Assembly: GCA_944322305.1 (NCBI GenBank)
Contig: CALUOP010000001.1
Coordinates: forward strand, 248,001-312,000
Source of the DNA: an uncultured Coriobacteriaceae bacterium
GTDB lineage: Bacteria; Actinomycetota; Coriobacteriia; Coriobacteriales; Coriobacteriaceae
Length of the DNA: 64,000 nt
Reading direction: 5' to 3'
This document shows, one piece after another, positions 53,409-61,384 of this stretch. The notes under the pieces were generated by a model, which saw nothing but the letters and a program-made list of their open reading frames with translations, was not told the DNA's origin and did not search any database. Position 1 is the stretch's first letter, and every line of letters starts with the position of its first letter. A program made the position numbers and the translations under genes.

Positions 53409-54133
53409 TAGCGCTGGCTGTCGAAAAACACCTTCACCTTGGAAAGGGCCCGGGCCAAGACGCAGGCTTCCTCGGGGGTGAGGTCGATCAGCGCCTCTTT
53501 GATCATGTAGCGGTGGAACAGGCTGTGCGCGCGGCACACCTCGCGGCCGCGGCGCGTGAGCGACACGAGCACGCGGCGTCGGTCCTTCTGCGAGCGCTCG
53601 CGCGTGACGAGCCCCTTGCGCTCGAGCTTGTTCATCGTGGTGGTGAGCGTGGCGAGCGTTACGGCCAGGCGACCGGCCACCTCGGTCATGGTGTTGGTCT
53701 CGTGCAGGCCGATGGCCGCGATGGCGTGGATCTCGGCCATGGTGAGACCCTCGGTCAGGCGGTTGTGCAGCGCGCGCTCCTCCACGCGCAGCACCGCGTT
53801 GAACGTGCGGGAGAGCAGGTCGTCCAGCTCCTCGCGCTGCTCGGGCGTGATGGAGTCGTAACCGCCCTCGGCGTCGGGCAGGAAGCTCTCGAGCGCCGGC
53901 ACCGACAACGCGGGCGAGAAGTACCCGCCGTCGTCCGTGTCGTCGGCGTCGGTCGCCTCCTCGAAGGCCGCGAGGTCGGCAAGCGCCTCGCCCTGCACGG
54001 GGAGCGCATGCGCGGGCATCGGCGCATCGGCCTGCGCGCGCCCGGCCACGGGCTCAGGCGCGCCCTTCTCCCCCGCCGGCGCAGCTCCGCACGCGCCGGT
54101 CGCAGCTCCGTCTTTGTCCTGCTCGAGCGCCAC
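53408..54133 (-). CDS. MarR-family transcriptional regulator
   Basis: A 241-residue cytoplasmic DNA-binding protein from a GTG at 54133 behind GGAG. The winged helix domain is at about residues 125-210 (MTEVAGRLAVTLATLTTTMNKLERKGLVTRERSQKDRRRVLVSLTRRG). It is preceded by an unusually long acidic, Ala/Gly/Pro-rich N-terminal region (about 85 residues), which normal MarR proteins lack. It follows hisS by five bases. MarR-type FabT controls fatty acid genes in Firmicutes; a similar role here through the site at 26705-26727 is inference only. Confidence 0.88.
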   Translation of the reverse strand: MALEQDKDGAATGACGAAPAGEKGAPEPVAGRAQADAPMPAHALPVQGEALADLAAFEEATDADDTDDGGYFSPALSVPALESFLPDAEGGYDSITPEQREELDDLLSRTFNAVLRVEERALHNRLTEGLTMAEIHAIAAIGLHETNTMTEVAGRLAVTLATLTTTMNKLERKGLVTRERSQKDRRRVLVSLTRRGREVCRAHSLFHRYMIKEALIDLTPEEACVLARALSKVKVFFDSQR

Positions 54134-54138
54134 GGACG

Positions 54139-55458
54139 CTACTCCGAAAGGTGCTCGGCCACCACGGCCGGCAGGTCGGGAAGCGCCACGAGCTCCTCGT
54201 CGTGGGTGGCCATGTTGCGCAGCTTCACCGCTCCCTGCGCCAGCTCGTCGCCGCCGGCCACGAGAATCAGCGCACAGCCGAGCTTGTTAGCCTGCTTGAA
54301 CTGGCCCTTGAGCGAGCGGCCCTGGTAGTCGGCCTCGGTGCGGACGCCGGCGCCGCGCAGCTGCTGCGTCAGCGTGAAGATCTGCTCGCGGGAAACGCCG
54401 GGAGCCGCCGCCACGTACACGCTCTTCTCGGGCGCGCCGGCCATCTCCTGCCCCTGCGCCTCCAGCGCCAGCTGAACGCGCTCGAAGCCCACGGCAAAGC
54501 CCACGCCCGGGGTGGGCTTGCCGCCCTCGAGCTCCACGAGGCCGTCGTAGCGCCCGCCGCCGCCGATGGAGCCCACACCGGCGCCCGGCGCCTCCACCTC
54601 GAAGACGGTGCGCGTGTAGTAGTCCAGGCCGCGCACGAGCGTGGGGTCCTCAACGTAGGCGATGCCCGCGGCGTCCAGGTAGCGCTTGACCTGCTCGTAG
54701 TGGGCGCGGCAGTCGTCGCAGAGGTTGTCGCGCATGAGCGGGGCCTCGCGCATGACCTCGCGGCAGTGGTCGTTCTTGCAGTCGAAGGCGCGCAGCGGGT
54801 TCACCTCGGCGCGCTCGCGGCACTCGTCGCACATCTCGTCGGCGTGGTCGAGGATGAAGGCGCGCACCTGGTCGCGATAAGCCGGGCGGCACGCCGGGTC
54901 GCCCATGGAGTTGATGAGCAGGCGCAGCTGCGTAAGATCGAAGCCCAGGCGCCTGTAGAACTCCATGAGCATGATGATGCACTCGGCGTCAGCCGCTGGG
55001 TCGGGTGCGCCGAGCCATTCGATTCCCACCTGGTGGAACTGGCGCAAACGGCCCTTCTGCGGGCGCTCGCCGCGGAACATCGCCTCGGCGTACCAGGCCT
55101 TGAAGGGCGCCCCGCCCTGCGGCACCAGGTTGTTCTCCACCACCGCGCGCACCACGCCGGCCGTGCCCTCGGGACGCAGGGCCAGGCGCTGCTTGGGCTT
55201 GAGACGAGCGTCGGTGCCCTCCTCGAGCACGCGGGCGAAGTTGGCGCCGGAGAACACCCGGAACATCTCCTTGCGCACCACGTCGGTGGAGGTGCCGATG
55301 CCGTGCACGAACACGTCGAGCTGCTCGATGGCAGGCGTCTCGACGGCCTCGAAGCCGTACGGGCCGAAGACCTCGGCGGCCACCTGCTGCATCCGCTGCC
55401 ACGCGCGCATGTCGCGCCCGATCAGGTCCTTGGTTCCCTCTGCGCGCTGTGCCTGCAT
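54139..55458 (-). CDS. hisS: Histidyl-tRNA synthetase
   Basis: A 439-residue class II synthetase charging tRNA-His. Motif 2 (RPEGTAGVVRAVVENN), the histidine-binding GGGGRYDGLVE and the final anticodon-binding domain (LKGQFKQANKLGCALILVAGGDE) are clear. Three CxxC-type pairs (MCDECRER, DCKNDHC, LCDDCRAH) mark the insert found in many Gram-positive HisRS proteins. The marR gene follows immediately. Confidence 0.96.
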   Translation of the reverse strand: MQAQRAEGTKDLIGRDMRAWQRMQQVAAEVFGPYGFEAVETPAIEQLDVFVHGIGTSTDVVRKEMFRVFSGANFARVLEEGTDARLKPKQRLALRPEGTAGVVRAVVENNLVPQGGAPFKAWYAEAMFRGERPQKGRLRQFHQVGIEWLGAPDPAADAECIIMLMEFYRRLGFDLTQLRLLINSMGDPACRPAYRDQVRAFILDHADEMCDECRERAEVNPLRAFDCKNDHCREVMREAPLMRDNLCDDCRAHYEQVKRYLDAAGIAYVEDPTLVRGLDYYTRTVFEVEAPGAGVGSIGGGGRYDGLVELEGGKPTPGVGFAVGFERVQLALEAQGQEMAGAPEKSVYVAAAPGVSREQIFTLTQQLRGAGVRTEADYQGRSLKGQFKQANKLGCALILVAGGDELAQGAVKLRNMATHDEELVALPDLPAVVAEHLSE

Positions 55459-55641
55459 GGTGCCCCTTCCCTATTGCGCCGCGCGGTGCGACCGACCGCG
55501 CGCGTTATACCGTAATCTGCCCTGGCATTATACGAGAAGCGCCGACCCGCACCCGGGCGGGCCGGCGGCTACGCCAAATTACTACGATTGTCTAAGTATC
55601 CGGAATGTGCGGGCCCCGGCTGGGGCGCGGCGGCGTGCGTC

Positions 55642-55818
55642 GTTGCCGGCGGCCGGCGCACGCACCGTTGCCGGCGGCCGGTGCACGCATCAGTTACCCG
55701 CAGTTCCGTCGCCGAATTTCCGGTTGGTCGCTCCCACGTCACGTAAATCTCGGAAATCCGGGATTTAGCTAACGTTTGAGCGACCAACCGCGTGTTAGGC
55801 GACAAGAGCGCGTGCAAC
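55642..55818. repeat. 30-bp-period inverted array 3
   Basis: Two near-identical 25-base units (GTTGCCGGCGGCCGG, starting 55642 and 55667) lead to GTTACCCGC (55693) and GTTGGTCGC (55723). A hairpin core follows (GGTTGGTCGCTC pairing with GAGCGACCAACC) enclosing TAAATCTCGGAAATCCGGGATTTA, then reverse units end at 55788 and 55818. It is in the gap between hisS and DUF1015. Confidence 0.85.
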
Positions 55819-55856
55819 CCGCCCCCTCTCTGGGGCGGATGAGACGGGCGCCCCGA

Positions 55857-57170
55857 TCAGATGCGGTGGATGAGGAGGCCGCTTCTGAGCTTGGGCTCGA
55901 ACCAGGTGGACTTGGGCGGCATGAGCAACCCGGCGTCGGCCACGAGCATGAGCTCGTCCACCGAGGTGGCGTGGAGCGTGAAGGCGCAGCCGTCCGCGCC
56001 GGCGCGGCGCTCGAGCTCGGCTGTGCCGCGGATGCCGCCCACGAACGAGATGCGCGCCTCGAGCCGCGGATCCTCGATGCCCAAGATCGGCCCCAACACG
56101 CGCCGCTGCAGAATCGACGCGTCAAGCGCCTCCACCGGGTCAGCCGCCAACGCCTCGTCGGTAAGCTTGCCGCCCAAGGAAAGGCGCCACCATTCGCCGC
56201 CGGCGAACAGCCCGAACACGCCACGCTCCTCAGGCTCAACCGGGCGCTCAGCGCGCTCGGCAACAAAGCCCGCCTGCTCAACGGCAGCCACCAGCTCCTC
56301 GGGGCTTAGCCCCGCGCGGTCGGCCACCACGCGGTTGTACGGCAGCACCGTGAGCTCGCGCGCCGGGAAGAGCACCGAGAGCACGGTCTCGTACGCGGGA
56401 AGCCCCGCCCCCGGCAGCGCCGTAGCCGTCTCGCCGCCGGCCCCCGTGCCAGCTTCGCCCGCAGCCTCCGCCGCAGACGCCTCCCGCTCAGCCGCCGCGC
56501 GGCGCGCCAGCCCCACCTTCACGGCGGAAGCCGCGCGATGGTGCCCGTCGGCTATGTAGGCGCACGGCACCTGCGCAAACGCTTGCGCCAACGCCTCGAC
56601 CTCGTCGGGCTCGGAGATACGCCACACCGTCTGGTGCACGCCCTCGGCGTCCTCGAAGTCATACAGCGGCGCGCACAGCGTGGTCCGGCGCACCAGCCGG
56701 TCCACGCGCCCGTTGCCGCGGTACGTGAGGAAGATCGGCCCGGTCTGCGCGTCGAGCGCGTCGATGTGCCGGATGCGGTCGAGCTCCTTGTCCTCGCGCG
56801 TGTTCTCGTGGCGCTTCACCACGCCGTCCACGTAGTCGTCCAGCCGGCAGCACGCCACGATGCCCGTCTGCTCGGCGGCATCGGTCGCCAGCCGGTACAG
56901 GTAAAAGCACGGCGAGTCCTCCTCAACGAAGGTGCCGTCGGCCAGCCGCGCGTCAAACAGCTCACGCGCCTTGGCGTACACCTCGGGCGCGTACATGTCC
57001 TGCTCGGGCGAGAACTGCGTCTCAGGCCGGTCGATATTCAGAAACGAGAGCGGCCGCCCCTCCACGGCGCGCGCCGCCTCCGCACGGTCGAACACGTCGT
57101 AGGGCAGCGCCGCCACCTGCGCCGCCACCTCGCGCGCCGGCCGCACCGCCGCAAACGGATAGATGTCCAT
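55857..57170 (-). CDS. DUF1015 protein in the serine cluster
   Basis: A 437-residue cytoplasmic protein starting MDIYPFAAVRPAREVAAQVAALPYDV. The family motif ACAYIADGHHRAASAVKVG (around residues 215-235) is present, and an Ala/Glu/Gly-rich loop interrupts the middle. Its biochemical role is not established to my knowledge. It is downstream of serA and serC in one cluster; since no phosphoserine phosphatase gene is present here, DUF1015 is a candidate for that or another serine-related step. Confidence 0.88.
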   Translation of the reverse strand: MDIYPFAAVRPAREVAAQVAALPYDVFDRAEAARAVEGRPLSFLNIDRPETQFSPEQDMYAPEVYAKARELFDARLADGTFVEEDSPCFYLYRLATDAAEQTGIVACCRLDDYVDGVVKRHENTREDKELDRIRHIDALDAQTGPIFLTYRGNGRVDRLVRRTTLCAPLYDFEDAEGVHQTVWRISEPDEVEALAQAFAQVPCAYIADGHHRAASAVKVGLARRAAAEREASAAEAAGEAGTGAGGETATALPGAGLPAYETVLSVLFPARELTVLPYNRVVADRAGLSPEELVAAVEQAGFVAERAERPVEPEERGVFGLFAGGEWWRLSLGGKLTDEALAADPVEALDASILQRRVLGPILGIEDPRLEARISFVGGIRGTAELERRAGADGCAFTLHATSVDELMLVADAGLLMPPKSTWFEPKLRSGLLIHRI

Positions 57171-57268
57171 ACCGTGCTCCTTTCCTTTACCTGCAACGTC
57201 CCAGCCCGCTCGCTCCCCCGCGCTCCAAACAGAGCCCTCGGGCGCCCAGCAAGAGGGGCTGATCAGAT

Positions 57269-57376
57269 CCGGGTCGGGGCATGCGCCGGCGCGACTTCTG
57301 AGCGAGCCTTTTCGCTCGGCGAAGCCGGCGAAAAGAAGCGAGCGAAGCTGAAGCGCCGGCGCATGCGCCAACCCGG
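57269..57376. repeat. 108-bp hairpin element between serA and DUF1015
   Basis: Arms 57269-57292 and 57353-57376 are complementary except at three of 24 positions (core GGCATGCGCCGGCGC-like). The interior of about 60 bases folds further with CTTTTCGC/GCGAAAAG. It probably limits transcription from serA into DUF1015, or is a fold-back element. Confidence 0.65.
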
Positions 57377-57405
57377 ACCGGCGGGATCCGCCCGCTCTTC
57401 TCGCC

Positions 57406-58569
57406 CTACTTGATGACGCGCACCCGATAGATCGACGGGATCCGTCGCAGCGCCTCGATCGTGGCCGGCTCCAGGTGCTCGTCGGTGTCGAACATGGTGT
57501 AGGCGTTGGCGCCGGCGCTCTCGTTCACCATGCGCTGCACGTTGGCGTTGTCGCGCGCCAGGATGGCCGTGATCTGGCCGATCATGTTGGGCACGTTGGC
57601 GTGCAGGCACGCCACGCGGCTGGCCGCGCGGGCCTTGCCCATGGAGCAGCTGGGGTAGTTCACCGAGTTGGCGATGTTGCCGTTCTCCAGGTAGTCCTTG
57701 AGCTCGGAGATGGCCATGTCGGCGCAGTTGGCTTCGGCCTCGTCGGTGCCGGCGCCGGAGTGCGTGGTCACGAAGGTGCGCGGCATGTGCAGCGTGGCCG
57801 GCGTGGGGAAGTCGCACGCGAACCAGCTGAGCCGCCCGCTCTCGAGCGCCGCCGCCACCGCCTCTTCGTCGATGATCGTCTCGCGCGCGTAGTTGATGAG
57901 CACCGCCCCCGGGGCGAGAAGCGCCAGCTGGTCGGTGCTGATCATGCCCACGGTGTCGGCCTTGCTCGGCACGTGGAGCGTCAGGTAGTCGCAGTCGCGG
58001 CAGAGGTCTTCCAGCGTGCCCACGCGCTGCACCTCGCGCGAGAGCACCCACGCGTGCTCAACCGAGATGAACGGGTCGTAGCCGAAAACGTCCATCCCCA
58101 GGTCGACGCAGGCGTTGGCCACCTTGGAGCCTACGTTGCCAAGCCCCACCACGCCCACGCGCTTGCCCTTGAGCTCGTGGCCCACGAACTGCTTCTTGGC
58201 GCGCTCGGCCTCGGTAAGCGGGTTGGGCAGCTCGGCGTGCGCCCGGCACCACTCCATGCTCTGCACGACGCCGCGGCTCGAGAGCACCATCATGGCCAGC
58301 ACGATCTCCTTCACAGCGTTGGAGTTGGCGCCCGGCGAGTTGAACACCACCACGCCGCGGCGCGCGTACTCCTCAACCGGGATGTTGTTTACGCCGGCGC
58401 CGCAGCGCGCGATAGCGCGGATCGAGTCGGGCAGCACGTAGCCGTGCAGGTCGGTGGAGCGCATGAGGATGGCGTCGGCCCCCTCCGCGTCCTCCACGAA
58501 GTCGTAGCCGGCCCCGAAGGTAACGGCACCGTCCTTGGTGATGTCGTCGATGATCTTGATGGTGCGCAT
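57406..58569 (-). CDS. serA: D-3-phosphoglycerate dehydrogenase
   Basis: A 387-residue cytoplasmic NAD-dependent dehydrogenase opening the serine pathway. VGVVGLGNVGSKVANAC binds NAD; the catalytic Arg and Glu are in INYARETIIDEE and the His in TTHSGAGTDEAEAN. The C-terminal region (about 305-387) has an ACT-like regulatory domain (NVPNMIGQITAILARDNANV). It is preceded by serC in the same direction. Confidence 0.95.
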   Translation of the reverse strand: MRTIKIIDDITKDGAVTFGAGYDFVEDAEGADAILMRSTDLHGYVLPDSIRAIARCGAGVNNIPVEEYARRGVVVFNSPGANSNAVKEIVLAMMVLSSRGVVQSMEWCRAHAELPNPLTEAERAKKQFVGHELKGKRVGVVGLGNVGSKVANACVDLGMDVFGYDPFISVEHAWVLSREVQRVGTLEDLCRDCDYLTLHVPSKADTVGMISTDQLALLAPGAVLINYARETIIDEEAVAAALESGRLSWFACDFPTPATLHMPRTFVTTHSGAGTDEAEANCADMAISELKDYLENGNIANSVNYPSCSMGKARAASRVACLHANVPNMIGQITAILARDNANVQRMVNESAGANAYTMFDTDEHLEPATIEALRRIPSIYRVRVIK

Positions 58570-58712
58570 GGCGTAAGTCCTCTCAAAGCGGCGGGCGATA
58601 AGCGCAGCGGGCATGCAGCCGCGCCGCGCGGGCGCAGGCAGGTGCGCGGCGCCGCGCACCTCAGACTGGCCGGCTCAAAGGCAGCCGAAACCGAGGGGCG
58701 CGGCGGCCGCGC

Positions 58713-59855
58713 CTAACAAGACCGCGCGCTCTTCTCGCCTGACGCGCCTGCTGCAGCCGCCTCCGCCTCCGCGGGATGCGCCGCCTCGAACTCCTCCATA
58801 TAGGCCGTGAGCGCCTCGACCGCCTCGAGCGGCAGGGCGTTGTACATGCTCGCGCGCATGCCGCCGGTGGAGCGGTGAGCGCGCACGCCGATCATGCCGC
58901 GCGCCTCGGCCCCGGCGATGAACTCATCGTCGAGCTCTTTGGAGCCGGTGCGGAACGTGGCGTTCATCATCGAGCGCGACGCCTTCTGCGCGTGCGCGCG
59001 GAAGAGGCTGCTCTTGTCGAGGGCGGCATACATGAGCGCGGCCTTGGCGCGGTTGCGCTCGCGCATCGCCTCGAGGCCGCCCTGGGCCTCGATCCAGTCG
59101 AACACCAGCGAGCACGCGTAGATGCCGAAGGTGTTGGGGGTGTTCATCATGGAGTCTTTCTCGTCCTGAACGCGGTAGTCCAGGTAGCTGGGGCAATAGG
59201 CCTTGGCCGGCCCGCGGGCGATAAGGTCGCGCCGCACGATCACACAGGAAAGCCCCGCCGGACCGGCGTTTTTCTGCACGCCGGCGTAGACAAGCCCGTA
59301 GCGCGTCACATCCACCGGCTCGGACAGAAAGCACGACGACACGTCCGAGACGAGCGGCACCGCGCCGGCGTCGGGCAGCTCCCAGAACTTGGTGCCGTAG
59401 ATGGTGTTGTTCTCGCAGAGGTAGAGGTAGTCCAAGTCCTGCGGCACGGTGTAGGAGCCCGGGTCGGGCACGCGGTCGTAGCCGGTGCCTTCGGACGAGG
59501 CGACCACGAGCGCCTCGCCGTGCTTTTGCGCCTCCTGCCAGGCGAGCGTGGAAAACAACCCCGAGCGGATGTAGCCGGCGCGCCCCGTGCGCATGAGGTT
59601 CATCGGGATGCCGGCGAACTGGAGCGTGGCGCCTCCCTGCAGAAACAGCACCGCGTAGGTGTCCGGGATGCCCATGAGGCGCCGAAGCGTTTCCTCGGCA
59701 TGCCCGATCACCGCCGAGAACGCCGGCGTGCGGTGGCTCATCTCGAGGATAGAGAGACCCTCGCCGTGGTAGTCGAGAAGCTCGGACTGGATCTGCTCGA
59801 GCACCGGCACCGGCATGGTGGCCGGGCCTGCGCCGAAGTTGTACACGCGTGCCAT
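58713..59855 (-). CDS. serC: Phosphoserine aminotransferase
   Basis: A 380-residue pyridoxal-phosphate enzyme, second step of serine synthesis. Start MARVYNFGAGPATMPVPVL is typical. LSILEMSHRTPAF, LFLQGGATLQFAGIPMNL and the lysine in GLVYAGVQKNAGPAGL (Schiff base) are present. A basic-to-acidic Ala-rich tail is added at the end. Confidence 0.95.
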   Translation of the reverse strand: MARVYNFGAGPATMPVPVLEQIQSELLDYHGEGLSILEMSHRTPAFSAVIGHAEETLRRLMGIPDTYAVLFLQGGATLQFAGIPMNLMRTGRAGYIRSGLFSTLAWQEAQKHGEALVVASSEGTGYDRVPDPGSYTVPQDLDYLYLCENNTIYGTKFWELPDAGAVPLVSDVSSCFLSEPVDVTRYGLVYAGVQKNAGPAGLSCVIVRRDLIARGPAKAYCPSYLDYRVQDEKDSMMNTPNTFGIYACSLVFDWIEAQGGLEAMRERNRAKAALMYAALDKSSLFRAHAQKASRSMMNATFRTGSKELDDEFIAGAEARGMIGVRAHRSTGGMRASMYNALPLEAVEALTAYMEEFEAAHPAEAEAAAAGASGEKSARSC

Positions 59856-59928
59856 ATGCACCTCCGTGGAGAGCGACCGCCGTCGGTGCCCCGGATGGGC
59901 GGCGGGGCTCGTCGCTTGCGGCAAGGAA

Positions 59929-59963
59929 ACGAAAACGGGCCGCACGGCATAACCGTGTGGCCC
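59929..59963 (-). terminator. Terminator of the deoR gene
   Basis: GGGCCACACGG pairs with CCGTGCGGCCC across TTATG, followed by GTTTTCGTTT on the minus strand. Confidence 0.78.
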
Positions 59964-60072
59964 TCCATTGTACGGGCCCGCGCGGCAGCATGCGCGCGAC
60001 CCTTGCGGTTGTTACGTACATGTTGCCGACAGGTTGCCGCGCACGCCGCAGCCGCCGGCGGCCGGGGCGCGC

Positions 60073-60852
60073 TTATCGCCCGGCGGCGGGGCAGAGAACC
60101 GTGGTGTACTCCTCGAGCGCGGCGCGCTGGTCGTCGGTGAGACCGGCGTCCGAGATCAAGGCGTCGGTGTTCTCGAGCCGGTAGAAGGTGTAGAAGTCGC
60201 GGCGGCCAACCTTGCTGGCGTCGGCGAGCAGGTAGCGCGCGTCGGCCTGGTTGAAGGCCAGCTGCTGGAAGCGCCCCTCGTCGACGTTGGAGGTTGAGAC
60301 CTCGCCGTCGGCAATGCCGTTTGCGCCGATAAACGCCGCGTCGATCCCCAGCGAGGTGATCACGTCCTCGGCAAGCGGACCCACGAAGGCCGTCGTGCGG
60401 GCGCGGTACCTGCCGCCCACGAGGTAGAGCTCGTAGCGCTCGTCGGACTCGATCATGTTGAAGACGGCGAACGAGTTGGTGACGATGCGCAGACTGCACG
60501 AGGGCAGAAGCGAAACCATCTGCTCAACCGTGGTGCCTGTGCCGAGGAAGATCGTGGAGTCGGGCTCGATGAGCGACACGGCGCGCAGGGCGATGGCGCG
60601 TTTCTCCTCCTTGTTGCGGCCGCGCTTCTCGGCGTGGCTGTACTCCCGGCGGCGCATGGACTGGCGGTGCGGCGAGGCCGTGCGGGCGCCGCCGTGCACG
60701 CGCACGAGCTCGTCGCGCTCGGCGAGCTCGGCGAGGTCGCGGCGGATGGTCATCTCGGACACGCCGAGGGAGTCGGCGATGCCCTTCACCGAGGCGGCGC
60801 CCTGGTTCTCGAGCAACCGCTTGATCATGTTCTGACGCTCAGCTTTGATCAT
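60073..60852 (-). CDS. DeoR-family transcriptional regulator
   Basis: A 259-residue cytoplasmic regulator. Residues about 5-60 form the winged helix-turn-helix (RQNMIKRLLENQGAASVKGIADSLGVSEMTIRRDLAEL). The C-terminal domain binds a sugar phosphate (IEPDSTIFLGTGTTVEQM, IVTNSFAVFN, LVGGRYRARTTAFVGPLAE and DASKVGRRDF). No sugar gene is adjacent; the ligand is not predictable. Confidence 0.94.
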   Translation of the reverse strand: MIKAERQNMIKRLLENQGAASVKGIADSLGVSEMTIRRDLAELAERDELVRVHGGARTASPHRQSMRRREYSHAEKRGRNKEEKRAIALRAVSLIEPDSTIFLGTGTTVEQMVSLLPSCSLRIVTNSFAVFNMIESDERYELYLVGGRYRARTTAFVGPLAEDVITSLGIDAAFIGANGIADGEVSTSNVDEGRFQQLAFNQADARYLLADASKVGRRDFYTFYRLENTDALISDAGLTDDQRAALEEYTTVLCPAAGR

Positions 60853-60922
60853 CGTCTCTCCCTCCTTCTTGTTTGATAGCTCATCTGTTTCGGTGCTTTG
60901 CACACAACAAGATGATAGGTTG

Positions 60923-60947
60923 ATTATATCCCGAACATTTCCGAACA
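60923..60947 (-). promoter_or_regulatory. Promoter and direct-repeat operator of deoR
   Basis: On the minus strand TATAAT (60923-60928) is preceded by two TGTTCGG repeats ten bases apart (60931-60947), which could be the autoregulatory binding site. The -35 region is weak. Confidence 0.6.
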
Positions 60948-60970
60948 AAACACCAAGCGCACAGGATGAA

Positions 60971-61232
60971 TGCGCCAAATTAAGCCGTGCCTAGTTTGGC
61001 GCAGAGCGAAAACCCGGTGCACAGAAAATGGATGTCGTTTTACGCGCGAGCGCCAAGTAGACCGACCAGACCCCACTCTGTCTACCTGCGCTTTTCTTGA
61101 GAGACGAGGCGCCTCTACTCAAAGCGTCCCTCTAAAACAACATCCATTTTGAACAGGGCGGGGAAACGTGCCGCGTTCGCCCCGTTCCGTCTTACGAAAT
61201 GCGCCAAACTAGGCCCGGCCTAATCTGGCGCA
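60971..61232. repeat. Fold-back intergenic element, copy B
   Basis: Same layout as copy A (1760-2025): left palindrome (60971-61003), AAAATGGATGTCGTTTT (61025-61041) opposite AAAACAACATCCATTTT (61134-61150), hairpins inside, right palindrome (61200-61232). The rest of the 532-base gap before pyk1 holds nothing else I can name. A single change in the right arm breaks the pairing on the plus strand but makes a G-U pair in a minus-strand RNA. Confidence 0.8.
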
Positions 61233-61384
61233 ACCAGGTAAACGGAAGGGATAAGCTCCACGTAAGCGAGGGCGCTTCTGGCGGAGCAGATCAGCCCGAA
61301 CGAGGAGCGCATGCGCCTTGCGGCGATGCGCGATGAGTGAGGATCGAGGTGCCCGCCAGAAGCGGCCGCAGCGTCGGCATAGGT

